Shown here piece by piece: positions 18,888 through 26,868 of a stretch of 44,597 bases of DNA. The stretch spans positions 48,149 to 92,745 of the forward strand of contig PLRS01000049.1 of the NCBI GenBank assembly GCA_003164035.1. The letters are read 5' to 3'. How positions within the stretch are numbered: position 1 is the stretch's first letter; each line of letters opens with the position of its first letter. The notes beneath the pieces were generated by a model. The model was not told the DNA's origin. It saw only the letters and a list, made by a program, of their open reading frames with translations, and did not search any database. The stretch comes from Bryobacterales bacterium (lineage in GTDB: Bacteria > Acidobacteriota > Terriglobia > Bryobacterales > Bryobacteraceae). The translations under genes and the position numbers were made by a program.

Positions 18888-20048
18888 ATGCATGGGAAAT
18901 CTGTTTTGGTTATGGCTGGAATTGCGGCTCTTCTCTGCCGCTGCGGAGGGAGCCCCGCCGTCAAAAACGCCGGCGCCCCGCAACAGGCCCAGTTGTTTGT
19001 CCAACTGCCGGATTTCGCGGTGACACCCGACGGCATGGCGGTCGCGCCCGACGGCGATCTGCTGCTGGCCTGCCCCAACTTTGCCAGTTACCCCAAGGGC
19101 GCCACCAGGCCCGGCGTTCCCGCCCGCTTCGTCAAGATCGGCAAGGATCGCAAGGTCCGCGATCTGTTCGAATGCCCCATCCTGGCCGAAACCGGCAGGG
19201 CGTGCCCCATGGGAGTCGAGTTCAGCCCCCAGGGCGATTTATTCGTGGTCGACAATCAGAACTGGGCGGCCGGAAACGGACGTGACGGCGAAATCAACCA
19301 GGGCCGCATCCTGCGCCTGCGCCTCGATGGCGACAAGCTGGTCGAGACCATCGTGGTGGCAAAGGGGATCAGCCACCCCAACGGATTGCGGCTCCGCAAC
19401 GGCCAGGTGTACGTTTCCGTGTCGAAGCTGCCCAAGGTCAAACGTCCCGACGGCCTCATGGTCAGCGCCGTCTACCGTTTTCCCATGGACGGCCGCGATA
19501 TCCAGGTGAAGAATACCTTGGACGACCCCAACCTTCTGGCCAGCTTCGTCACCGAGAACAAGTTCGCGCAGTACGGCCTCGATGGCATCGTCTTCGACAG
19601 CAAGGGCAACCTCTTTGTGGGCAACTTCGGCGATGGCAAGATCCAGAAGCTGACCTTCGACGATAAGGGCAACCTCGCCAGCAATACTCTCTTTGCCAAG
19701 ACCGACCACGACTACTCGCGCGATCCAAAGCTGCCTGGTTTCCTCGCCAAGGCTACCGCCGCCAAAATGCGCAGTACCGATGGCATGTGCGTCGACAAGG
19801 CCGACAACATCTATGTAGCCGACTTTTCCAATAACGCCATCGCCAAGGTCACTCCCGCCGGCGTGATTTCCGTGCTGGCCCAGAACGCCGACTTGGGCGG
19901 CCGCAATGGCGCCTTGAACGAGCCCGGAGAACCGATCGTCTGGAACGGCATGCTGATCGTGTCGAACTTCGATGCCGTAATCGAGCCCGACAAGGTCAAT
20001 ACCAAAACCGAATCGCCGGCGACGCTTTCGCTGCTGAGGCTGGAATGA
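18888..20048 (+). CDS. Beta-propeller lactonase-like protein (SMP-30/NHL type), exported
   Basis: A 386-residue protein. The N-terminus (HGKSVLVMAGIAALLCRCGG) is a signal peptide with Cys residues near its end, but neither Cys has a canonical lipobox, so lipoprotein status is uncertain. The rest shows repeated propeller blades: MGVEFSPQGDLFVVDNQN, SHPNGLRLRNGQVYVS, DGIVFDSKGNLFVGNFGDG and GMCVDKADNIYVADFSNN. This is the SMP-30/gluconolactonase/NHL pattern, whose metal site hydrolyses sugar lactones. The gene is first in an operon: its stop overlaps the next start in ATGA. A periplasmic lactonase feeding a transporter and kinase is a plausible reading, but activity is not proven by these motifs. 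Confidence 0.7.
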   Translation: MHGKSVLVMAGIAALLCRCGGSPAVKNAGAPQQAQLFVQLPDFAVTPDGMAVAPDGDLLLACPNFASYPKGATRPGVPARFVKIGKDRKVRDLFECPILAETGRACPMGVEFSPQGDLFVVDNQNWAAGNGRDGEINQGRILRLRLDGDKLVETIVVAKGISHPNGLRLRNGQVYVSVSKLPKVKRPDGLMVSAVYRFPMDGRDIQVKNTLDDPNLLASFVTENKFAQYGLDGIVFDSKGNLFVGNFGDGKIQKLTFDDKGNLASNTLFAKTDHDYSRDPKLPGFLAKATAAKMRSTDGMCVDKADNIYVADFSNNAIAKVTPAGVISVLAQNADLGGRNGALNEPGEPIVWNGMLIVSNFDAVIEPDKVNTKTESPATLSLLRLE

Positions 20049-20446
20049 GGCTGCTGGCGACGGTCGTGGGCGGGGCGGTCTGCGGCGCGCTCGTTTTCGG
20101 CGTCTGGCCGGAGATGTGGAAGAGTTACGGCATCATGGGCGGTTGGCTGGCCGCGACCATTGTGATCGGCATCTGCTGGTACATGAACCACTGGGTTGGG
20201 ATGATCTGGAACGAGCCGGGCCGGATCTGGGTCGACCAGGGTTGGGCCGTCAGCTCGTCCGGCATCGTGTGGGCGGTGGTGCGCTTCCATTCCGAGTTTG
20301 CCCAGTGCCTGCCCACGCTGATCTGCTGCCTGATCGGCGGAGGGCTGGCCGGCGTATTGGCGGCGAAGGTGAAGAAGCACCATCCGAGCTTCAACCGGAA
20401 CGCCGGCGTGCCGGCCGAATCGCGGGAGCCGGTATGTATGAAATGA
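20045..20446 (+). CDS. Small membrane protein 1 of a paralogous pair, putative transporter subunit
   Basis: A 133-residue protein starting at the ATGA overlap with the upstream gene. Four hydrophobic segments are visible (about residues 3-22, 30-50, 68-82 and 88-108), followed by a charged tail (KVKKHH). The segment YGIMGGWLAATIVIGICW, then YMNH, closely matches one in the next protein, so the two are paralogs and probably form a heteromeric complex. I recall pairs of such proteins (the Lin0368 type) annotated in Firmicutes as putative glycerol transporter subunits beside glycerol-use genes; this could not be checked here. The kinase gene downstream fits uptake of a polyol or sugar that is phosphorylated on entry. 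Confidence 0.75.
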   Translation: MRLLATVVGGAVCGALVFGVWPEMWKSYGIMGGWLAATIVIGICWYMNHWVGMIWNEPGRIWVDQGWAVSSSGIVWAVVRFHSEFAQCLPTLICCLIGGGLAGVLAAKVKKHHPSFNRNAGVPAESREPVCMK

Positions 20447-20925
20447 TGTCGCACTATGCCGGCGCGATCGGCATGCCGCCGGTCAGCATACTGACCACCG
20501 TCTTCGGGGCGTTCTGCGTGGCGTTCACCGTCATCATCTGCTGGGGCAGGCTGGTGGAAGACTTCGGCGCCATCGGCGGCATGATGGCGGCCGCGTTCAT
20601 CATCGGCACCTTTTGGGTTTTGAATCACAAGCTGCCGGGCTTTGGCATCAACCCCGAGTTGATTCCGCATCCCGACGGTGGCTCCAAGCAATTCGGCTTG
20701 ATCTACCAGGGCTTCCGCGGGGCGGCTCCATGGGTGGACATGGGCACGGCCATCGCCGCCGGCATGTGGGTTTGCGGGTTGTGCGAAACCGCTCGCGGCG
20801 GCAGACTGTGGGCCGCGGCGGAATCCGGCCCGCGGGTTCTGGCGACCGTCCTCGGCGGCGCCATCGGCGGCGCGATGGTGGGGTTGATCGGTTGGACCGG
20901 CGCCAACCTGTTTGGCTACAAGTGA
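20434..20925 (+). CDS. Small membrane protein 2 of a paralogous pair, putative transporter subunit
   Basis: A 163-residue protein. The ATG at 20434 overlaps the upstream gene by 13 bases and has GGGAG about eight bases before it. The frame is open further upstream, but only from 20434 does the protein make sense. Hydrophobic segments lie near residues 18-38, 44-66, 100-118 and 133-155. FGAIGGMMAAAFIIGTFW, then VLNH, repeats the motif of the preceding protein: aromatic-G-x-x-GG, small residues, IG, Trp, then NH. Tight overlap implies translational coupling and equal amounts, as expected for two subunits of one membrane complex. The function is unknown; transport is inferred from the kinase next door. 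Confidence 0.75.
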   Translation: MYEMMSHYAGAIGMPPVSILTTVFGAFCVAFTVIICWGRLVEDFGAIGGMMAAAFIIGTFWVLNHKLPGFGINPELIPHPDGGSKQFGLIYQGFRGAAPWVDMGTAIAAGMWVCGLCETARGGRLWAAAESGPRVLATVLGGAIGGAMVGLIGWTGANLFGYK

Positions 20926-20942
20926 CCGGCGGAGCGCTCCCG

Positions 20943-22469
20943 ATGGCGAAATACCTCTTGGCCCACGACCTGGGCACCAGCGGCAACAAAGCAACGTTGT
21001 ATACCACCGAGGGCGCTCTGGTGGCCAGCCGCACCTGCCCGTACGACACCCGCTACTTCAATGGAAATTGGGCCGAACAGGAGCCGCGGGATTGGTGGAG
21101 CGCGGTGTGCCGCTCCACCCGGGAGTTGCTGATCGAGGCCCGGGCCAGCGCTTCCCAGGTGGCCGTGGTGGCGCTGAGCGGACAAATGATGGGCTGCACG
21201 CCGGTGGACCGGGAGGGCAACCCATTGCGTCCCTCCATGCTCTATTGCGATCAGCGGGCTACCCGGCAAGCCGCGCAGGTGCTCTCCAAAATCGATCCGA
21301 AGAGTTTCTACGCCATTGCCGGCCATCGCGTCAGCGCCTCCTACGCGCTCGAAAAGCTGATGTGGATCCGCGACCACGAGCCGGAGATCTACGCCCGCAC
21401 TTACAAGACCCTGTGCGCCAAGGATTACATCAACTTCCGCCTGACCGGGCGCATGGCCACCGATTACTCGGATGCTTCCGGAACCAATGCCTTCGACCTC
21501 AACACCTTCCGCTGGTCCGAGAAGATCGTCGATCTGGCGGGGATCGACGGAGAGAAATTTCCCGAGGCGCTGCCATCCACCGCCATCCTGGGAACAGTCA
21601 CAGGTTGCGCCGCCCGCGAGACCGGTTTGAAGCAGGGCACGCCGGTAGCGGTGGGCGGCGGAGACGGAAGTTGCGCGGGCGTGGGCGTGGGGTGCATCAA
21701 GCCCGGAACGGCGTATAACTATCTCGGCTCGTCATCCTGGGTCGCGCTGACGGTGGAAAAACCCATCGTCGATCGCGAAATGCGCACCATGAACTGGGCC
21801 CACTGCGTCCCGGGCTATCTGCACCCCAGCGGCACCATGCAGACGGCCGGCTCCAGCCACGCCTGGCTGAAAAACACTCTCTGCCAGACGGAGGAGCAAC
21901 AGGCCGCCGCGCGAGGTGTCAGCCCGTACCAATTGATCGACGAAGCCGTCGAGCGCGTGCCCGCCGGGTCCAACGGAGTTTTGTTTTTGCCGTATATGCT
22001 GGGCGAGCGGACTCCGTGGTGGAATCCCAACGCGCGCGGAGCGTTTGTCGGGCTCGGCCTGGCCACGCGGCGCGAGGACATGCTGCGAGCCGTCATCGAA
22101 GGCATCACCATGAACCTCGGCATCATCGTGAATATCTTTCGCGCCCACGTGCCCATCGATGCGATTACGGTGATTGGCGGCGGCGCGCGCAGCGCGGTGT
22201 GGCGGCAGATCATGGCGGACGTTTATGGATGCCCGGTACAATCGCTCAACTTTCTGGAGGAAGCAACCTCGATGGGCGCGGCGGTCATCGGCGGCGTTGC
22301 GGCCGGGCTGTTCGCCGATTTCGAGGTGATTCATAAGTTCGTCTCGGTGGATCGCACCGCTGTACCAAACGCGGAAAATCGGGAAGTGTACAGCAGGCTG
22401 ATGCCTGTGTTTGAGAAAACGTATCGTTCATTGGTGGAAGTCTTCGACGATCTGGCGAAGCTGAACTAA
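20943..22469 (+). CDS. FGGY-family carbohydrate kinase (xylulokinase-like)
   Basis: A 508-residue cytoplasmic kinase. The ATG at 20943 follows GGCGGAG; a GTG at 20922 overlapping the upstream stop is in frame but puts the ribosome site inside the gene. The N-terminal phosphate loop LLAHDLGTSGNKATLY, the substrate segment VALSGQMMGCTPVD with YCDQRAT, the catalytic-Asp loop AVGGGDGSCAG, the PYMLGERTPWWNP segment and the C-terminal ATP motif ITVIGGGARSAVW are all present. Xylulokinase is the nearest type by these motifs, but the FGGY family covers many sugars and polyols. It forms one operon with the lactonase-like protein and the two membrane proteins. Confidence 0.88.
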   Translation: MAKYLLAHDLGTSGNKATLYTTEGALVASRTCPYDTRYFNGNWAEQEPRDWWSAVCRSTRELLIEARASASQVAVVALSGQMMGCTPVDREGNPLRPSMLYCDQRATRQAAQVLSKIDPKSFYAIAGHRVSASYALEKLMWIRDHEPEIYARTYKTLCAKDYINFRLTGRMATDYSDASGTNAFDLNTFRWSEKIVDLAGIDGEKFPEALPSTAILGTVTGCAARETGLKQGTPVAVGGGDGSCAGVGVGCIKPGTAYNYLGSSSWVALTVEKPIVDREMRTMNWAHCVPGYLHPSGTMQTAGSSHAWLKNTLCQTEEQQAAARGVSPYQLIDEAVERVPAGSNGVLFLPYMLGERTPWWNPNARGAFVGLGLATRREDMLRAVIEGITMNLGIIVNIFRAHVPIDAITVIGGGARSAVWRQIMADVYGCPVQSLNFLEEATSMGAAVIGGVAAGLFADFEVIHKFVSVDRTAVPNAENREVYSRLMPVFEKTYRSLVEVFDDLAKLN

Positions 22470-22474
22470 GTACT

Positions 22475-22552
22475 GTGGGACAGGCCTCCTGGCCTGTCGT
22501 AGCCGCGAAGCGGCTTCTTTGAGCCGGCGACAGGCCAGGAGGTCTGTCCCAC
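22475..22552. repeat. REPIN-like element (family A, full copy)
   Basis: Two 25-base REP-like units (22475-22499 and 22528-22552) are inverted copies with 24 of 25 matches. Each has GTGG followed by the stem GACAGGCC / GGCCTGTC around a 4-base loop. A third small hairpin (AGCCGC / GCGGCT) lies between them. It separates the kinase gene from the dehydrogenase gene. A single unit identical over 25 bases occurs at 39844. Confidence 0.8.
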
Positions 22553-22584
22553 CGAACGCGAGTACTAATCGAGAGGAGCCGTCC

Positions 22585-23622
22585 ATGCGTGCCGTTGCCG
22601 TTACCGAACCGGGAAAAGTGGAAATCGTCGAGCTGGGCCGTCCCACGCCGGGGCCCTATCAGGCGCTGGTCCGGACCGAGGTGGCGTGTCTGTGCAACGC
22701 CACCGATGGCAAGCTGATCGCCGGCCATTTCCCCGGTGTGGACAAGTACCCGCTGGTGCTGGGGCACGAAGGCGCGGGAATTGTCGAGGCCGTCGGCGCC
22801 AAGGTCCGCAATTTCCAGGTGGGGCAGCGAGCCATCGGAGGGCTGGTCTTCGATTTTTCCGATCCCGGGTATTCCAGCGGCTGGGGCGGCTTCTCGGAAT
22901 ACACGCTGGCGAACGATCACGATGCCATGGTGGCGGACGGGGTAGCCGACGCGGAGCACGGTTGGATCGAGTGCTATGAAATTCAGCGCCCGGCGCCGAT
23001 GGACATTTCCGTGGAGGCGGCGCTGCTGATGTGTACCTGGCGGGAAGTGTATGGCGGCTTCGGCGACTTCGGGCTCGGCGCCGGCCGCGATATCCTCATA
23101 TTCGGCGCGGGACCGGTCGGTCTGAGCTTCGTGAAACTCGGAAAATTGCTCGGCCTCGGATATATCGGCGTGGTGGACCCGCTCGAAACGAAGCGCCGCC
23201 GGGCCATCGAAATGGGAGCGGACGAAGCGTTCCTACCGGACGGTCCCGCTTTGAGAGACCTCACGGCACGGCGCGGCAAACCTCTGGACGCCGTCGTCGA
23301 TGCGGTGGGCAGGGAATCCATCGCCAATGCCGCGCTGAGCCTGATCGGCATGGGCGGCTCCATCTGTATCTATGGCGTGCTGGCCGAGCCCAGCATTACC
23401 ATCCACAAGCACCTTGGTCCTTATAACTTCAATCTCCTGATTCACCAGTGGCCGACCCGAGCGCGCGAGCGGGCCGCCATGGAGCCTCTGTGCGATTGGG
23501 TCCGCCAGGGAAAACTGCGGGCGGCGGATTTCATCAGCCACGAATTCCCGGTGGAGCGGATCGCCGACGCCATCGAGGCAGTCCGCACCGGCGAGTCGCT
23601 CAAGGTTCTGCTGCGTTATTGA
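22585..23622 (+). CDS. Medium-chain alcohol/polyol dehydrogenase
   Basis: A 345-residue zinc-type dehydrogenase. The ATG at 22585 follows GAGAGGAG. The GroES-like half has candidate catalytic zinc ligands Cys35/Cys37 (VACLCNATDG) and His61-Glu62 (LGHEGAG). The Rossmann half has ILIFGAGPVGLSFVKLG and GVVDPLETKRR, an acidic residue after the second strand that suggests NAD preference. The four closely spaced cysteines of the structural zinc lobe are absent, as in some family branches. It follows the kinase operon after a REPIN, so it may oxidise a polyol or sugar of the same pathway. The stop is two bases from the stop of the convergent GH31 gene. Confidence 0.85.
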   Translation: MRAVAVTEPGKVEIVELGRPTPGPYQALVRTEVACLCNATDGKLIAGHFPGVDKYPLVLGHEGAGIVEAVGAKVRNFQVGQRAIGGLVFDFSDPGYSSGWGGFSEYTLANDHDAMVADGVADAEHGWIECYEIQRPAPMDISVEAALLMCTWREVYGGFGDFGLGAGRDILIFGAGPVGLSFVKLGKLLGLGYIGVVDPLETKRRRAIEMGADEAFLPDGPALRDLTARRGKPLDAVVDAVGRESIANAALSLIGMGGSICIYGVLAEPSITIHKHLGPYNFNLLIHQWPTRARERAAMEPLCDWVRQGKLRAADFISHEFPVERIADAIEAVRTGESLKVLLRY

Positions 23623-23624
23623 GG

Positions 23625-26054
23625 TTACCTGGCGACCGTAACCGCCCTGCCGGTATAAGGCACAACTTTGTCCGGCTGCGCGGCCGGCGCCGTTCCCTCC
23701 CCGTGCCTGGGGGCTACAAAAACGAGGCGGAATGTGCGCGACGCAAGCATGCCCGGGAAGCTGCCCTGGCGCTCGCCTATGGTGAGCTGCCGGCGGCCGT
23801 CGTCCCAGTGAATGGGGATGGTGGCGTAGGCGGCTTTCTCGTAATTGTAATTATCGTTCTCGTCTTCGTAGAGGGTGAAGTCGCCGCTGGCGCCGGTGTA
23901 GACGCGCAGCTCGATCGGGTCGGCGGGCTTTTCGGTGGCGTATTCGAGATCCGGCCCCATGGGAACGATGGACCCGGCACGGATGTAGAGCGGGATACGC
24001 TCGAGCGGCGCCGCTGCGTCCACCATCCTCCCGCCGCTGACAGAGCTTCCGGTCCAGAAGTCGTACCAACCGGAGACGGGCAGATAGAGATGACGGGTAG
24101 TAGCTCCCTGCTCAGTGACCGGATTGACCAGGATCGCGGGTCCGAACAGGAACTGGTCGCCGATGTTCATGACCTTGGGGTCCGCGGCGAAATCCATGAC
24201 CAGGGCGCGCATGGGAGTGTAGCCGGCGCTTGAGGTCTTCCAGGCCAAAGAGTAAATGTACGGCAGGAGGCGGTAGCGCAGACGATCGAAGGCGGTGAGA
24301 ATCTTCTGCGCCTCGGGGCCGTAAGACCAGAGCTCATTATGACTCGGGGCGCGCGTCGCTTTGGAGTCCACCACGATGTTCACCGCTTCCCCGCCCCAGG
24401 CGGCGAGTTCCGCCGGATCGGTGGAGCGGGTTCCATGCGTCCGGAAAATGGGGCAGAAGGTTCCATACTGGAACCAGCGCACGAATAACTCGCGGTAGGC
24501 CGGATCGTCCGGGTTTCCGATGTAGAATCCGCCGATGTCGGTGGTCCAGTAGGGAATTCCGGAGAGAGAAAAATTCAGCCCGGCGGGAATCTGCCGCTTC
24601 AAAGTTTCGAAATTAGACATGACATCGCCCGACCAGGCGGCCACGCCGTAGCGCTGAATGCCGGCAAAGGCCGAGCGGGAGAGAATGAAGACCCGCTTCC
24701 GGTCCGATTCGCTGCGCTGTCCCTCGGATACGCCGGCGGCATGCAGGAGCGGGAAAATGTTGGCGTAGCGGGCGCCGCTGCCGATGGCGGTTTTATCGCG
24801 CGTGATGATGTTCTCTTCGCGCCCCGACGTCTCAGGCTCGGTGGTATCGAGCCACCAGGCGTCGGCGCCGATCTTGAAAAGGGCGTTGTCCATCAGGCTC
24901 CAAAATGCGGCGCGGGCCTCCGGGTTCATGGCATCGTAGAGCGCCATCCCGGCCGGATGAACTCCGCCCACGACTTTACGGTCGAGGAAAAAGCCGCGCT
25001 TGTCCATGTCTTCGTAAGCCGCGGAGCCGGGATAGAAGTAAGGCCAGGCCGAAATCATCAGGTGAAAGTCGAGGCGATGAAGATCGTCGATCATGGCCTT
25101 CGCATCGGGGTAGTCCTTGTTGAAGCGGAACGAGCCCATGTTATCCCACCAGAACCAATCCTGCACGATGTTGTCGACCGGGATGTGCAGTTGGCGGTAC
25201 TGGCGAGCCACGCTGAGCAACTCCTGCTGGGAGCGGTAGCGGTTCTTCGATTGCCAGAAGCCGTAAGCCCACTTCCCGAACAGGGGCACGGCGCCGGTAA
25301 GGTCGCGGTACGCGGCGATGATGCTGTCGAAATCCGGCCCGTAGAAGAAGTAGTAGTCGATGGCGTCGGCCACTTCCGAGCTCAGATACAGGCCGTGTAC
25401 GAAGCGGGCGTTGAACCGGCTTCTGGAAGTGTTATTCCAGAACAGGCCGTAGCCGTTGGTCGATACCATGAGCGGCACGGCGATGACGGTGTTGTCCTGG
25501 GAGAGGTCGACCGATTCGCCGCGATAGTTCCAGACGCCGGCCTGCTGCTGGCCGAGGCCATAGAACGCCTCTTTGGAAGCGTAGACGCCGAAGGAGAGCT
25601 CGGCGTGGAAAGTGTCCTCGCCGTTGACCTTGGCGGGGTACATGTTGCGGGTGCCTTCCTGCAAGAGGCGCTTGCCCGAGGAGTCACGGTAGGCGATAGC
25701 CCCATCCGCGCGGTTGACGGTCACCCGCAGGCGCGAAGTAACCAGGGTGACGTCGCGATCCGTGGATTCCATTTTCCAGGGTACGGCCGGCCAGGCGGTC
25801 TTAGTGACGACATAATCCGGGCGGCTGGGCAGGCTCGAAGTAGGAGAATAGCGCGCGCGAATGATCGAAGGGGAGCAAACGTCGATCCGCAGCACGCCCG
25901 TCCGCATGGCGAACTCAACGCCGGTGGCCTCCTGGCGGACGGCAACGACCGGATTCAGCGGGTTCCACTGGGCGTAGGCCGCGCCGGCGGCGAGCGGGAG
26001 CAAAAGCCATGGCAGGCGGAGAAGGGCGATGTTTACTGTTGATTTGGGATACAT
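23625..26054 (-). CDS. Secreted glycoside hydrolase family 31 (alpha-xylosidase/alpha-glucosidase)
   Basis: An 809-residue enzyme. A signal peptide ends at GAAYA-Q (about residue 28). An N-terminal beta-sandwich precedes the (beta/alpha)8 barrel. The barrel's catalytic nucleophile is Asp403 in WWLDTTEPE and the acid/base is Asp477 in AAWSGDVMSN. C-terminal beta-domains follow. The WLDTTEPE form resembles alpha-xylosidases more than alpha-glucosidases, though this alone does not settle specificity. It would cut alpha-linked sugars in the periplasm or outside the cell; the xylulokinase-like kinase next to it suggests xylose-containing polymers. A promoter candidate lies about 170 bases upstream, and a GTGG hairpin element lies in the leader. 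Confidence 0.92.
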   Translation of the reverse strand: MYPKSTVNIALLRLPWLLLPLAAGAAYAQWNPLNPVVAVRQEATGVEFAMRTGVLRIDVCSPSIIRARYSPTSSLPSRPDYVVTKTAWPAVPWKMESTDRDVTLVTSRLRVTVNRADGAIAYRDSSGKRLLQEGTRNMYPAKVNGEDTFHAELSFGVYASKEAFYGLGQQQAGVWNYRGESVDLSQDNTVIAVPLMVSTNGYGLFWNNTSRSRFNARFVHGLYLSSEVADAIDYYFFYGPDFDSIIAAYRDLTGAVPLFGKWAYGFWQSKNRYRSQQELLSVARQYRQLHIPVDNIVQDWFWWDNMGSFRFNKDYPDAKAMIDDLHRLDFHLMISAWPYFYPGSAAYEDMDKRGFFLDRKVVGGVHPAGMALYDAMNPEARAAFWSLMDNALFKIGADAWWLDTTEPETSGREENIITRDKTAIGSGARYANIFPLLHAAGVSEGQRSESDRKRVFILSRSAFAGIQRYGVAAWSGDVMSNFETLKRQIPAGLNFSLSGIPYWTTDIGGFYIGNPDDPAYRELFVRWFQYGTFCPIFRTHGTRSTDPAELAAWGGEAVNIVVDSKATRAPSHNELWSYGPEAQKILTAFDRLRYRLLPYIYSLAWKTSSAGYTPMRALVMDFAADPKVMNIGDQFLFGPAILVNPVTEQGATTRHLYLPVSGWYDFWTGSSVSGGRMVDAAAPLERIPLYIRAGSIVPMGPDLEYATEKPADPIELRVYTGASGDFTLYEDENDNYNYEKAAYATIPIHWDDGRRQLTIGERQGSFPGMLASRTFRLVFVAPRHGEGTAPAAQPDKVVPYTGRAVTVAR

Positions 26055-26093
26055 GGCTTCCTAACCGGCGTAGCCGGAACCCCGGCCGTCACC

Positions 26094-26139
26094 GTGGCGC
26101 ACGCACTCCTGCGTGCCGCGTCGAGTATCTACTCGACGC
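26094..26139 (+). repeat. GTGG tandem-hairpin element (family E, copy 2)
   Basis: Starts GTGGCGC. The first hairpin is GCACGCA / TGCGTGC with loop CTCC, perfect over 7 bases. The second is GCGTCGAGT / ACTCGACGC, perfect over 9 bases with a 4-base loop. Its first half matches the element at 18764 closely, while the second stem differs in sequence but not in form. Confidence 0.65.
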
Positions 26140-26220
26140 CTCTGCGTCCAGTGGTTTGCGCGGGCCCAAGGTCCAAACGACGCAATCGAAAAACATCTTG
26201 CCGAAAAAAATAACGACTTC

Positions 26221-26249
26221 ACGATAGCGGTCCTCCGGTTTGGTGTCAA
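26221..26249 (-). promoter_or_regulatory. Promoter candidate of the GH31 gene
   Basis: Read on the minus strand: TTGACA at 26249-26244, a 17-base spacer, TATCGT at 26226-26221 (4 of 6). Transcription would start near 26214, giving a leader of about 160 bases that includes the hairpin element at 26094. Confidence 0.5.
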
Positions 26250-26324
26250 GCCGTGCAACGACGGCTGGATCGTGTCACGGATCCTCCGGACCGGGCGAGG
26301 TTCCATGGTTGGGAGTGTTGCCCG

Positions 26325-26353
26325 TTGTTCCCGAGGCCGGGCCGTGGTTTAAT
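26325..26353 (+). promoter_or_regulatory. Weak promoter candidate of the SpoIIAA-like gene
   Basis: TTGTTC at 26325-26330 (3 of 6), a 17-base spacer, TTTAAT at 26348-26353 (5 of 6), about 30 bases before the gene start. Confidence 0.35.
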
Positions 26354-26384
26354 TGGAGCCAGAGTAGCGCATGGAGGGACGGCA

Positions 26385-26777
26385 ATGCCTGTGATACACG
26401 CCGTCGATCACCAACGGCAAGAGATGCACACCACGGCCGATGGTCCGATCACGATGGACGACATTCGCAAACACCTCACTCAGGAGCATCGGGACAAAGG
26501 CCTGCCGTATCGCGAGCTGATCGAAGCCTCCGGAGCGACGGCCGAGTTTTCGGCTTCCGACGTTCGCACAACGGTCGAACTTCTTCGAGGGTATGGCAAG
26601 AAGGGAGTGCTTGGTCCAACCGCCATCGTAGTCGGCAACGATTCGGCCTATGGCATGATACGAATGCTCGGAATCCTGCTCGAAGGTATCTGCGAACTGC
26701 AGCCATTTCGAACCCGGGAAGAGGCTGAACGATGGCTTGCCGATGCCTCCGCCTCTCGAGGGGCGAGTGAGTCGTAG
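26385..26777 (+). CDS. SpoIIAA-like (STAS/SEC14-type) small protein
   Basis: A 130-residue protein with no signal peptide. The ATG at 26385 follows GGAGGG. The pattern is an N-terminal stretch, a helix with ITMDDIRKHLTQEH, a strand-turn YRELIEASGA, a helix DVRTTVELLRGYGKK, the strand PTAIVVGNDSAYGMIRM, and a C-terminal FRTREEAERWLAD. This resembles small SpoIIAA-like proteins common in environmental bacteria, whose role is mostly unknown. No phosphorylatable DSSG motif is present, so it is probably not a classical anti-sigma antagonist. It stands alone before a toxin-antitoxin pair. Confidence 0.55.
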   Translation: MPVIHAVDHQRQEMHTTADGPITMDDIRKHLTQEHRDKGLPYRELIEASGATAEFSASDVRTTVELLRGYGKKGVLGPTAIVVGNDSAYGMIRMLGILLEGICELQPFRTREEAERWLADASASRGASES

Positions 26778-26830
26778 CAGCCGGTGGCGGGAGTGGCAGT
26801 GTCGCGGAGAACAGGCACCGTCGTACATTC

Positions 26831-26859
26831 TTGTTTGGACCAGAATTTTAGACTAAAAT
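26831..26859 (+). promoter_or_regulatory. Promoter and palindromic operator of the toxin-antitoxin pair
   Basis: TTGTTT at 26831-26836, a 17-base spacer, TAAAAT at 26854-26859 (5 of 6). The perfect inverted repeat ATTTTAG-A-CTAAAAT at 26845-26859 covers the -10 box, a usual place for an autorepressor site. Transcription would start about three bases before the antitoxin ATG at 26869, so the message may be nearly leaderless. Confidence 0.55.
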
Positions 26860-26868
26860 CGAATCGAG

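Larger units (their letters stand above)
26055..26384. other. 330-base spacer between GH31 and the SpoIIAA-like gene
   Basis: No gene is seen. It holds the family E hairpin element at 26094, the minus-strand promoter for GH31 at 26221-26249 and a weaker plus-strand promoter at 26325-26353. The stretch 26190-26225 is unusually AT-rich for this window. Confidence 0.6.
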
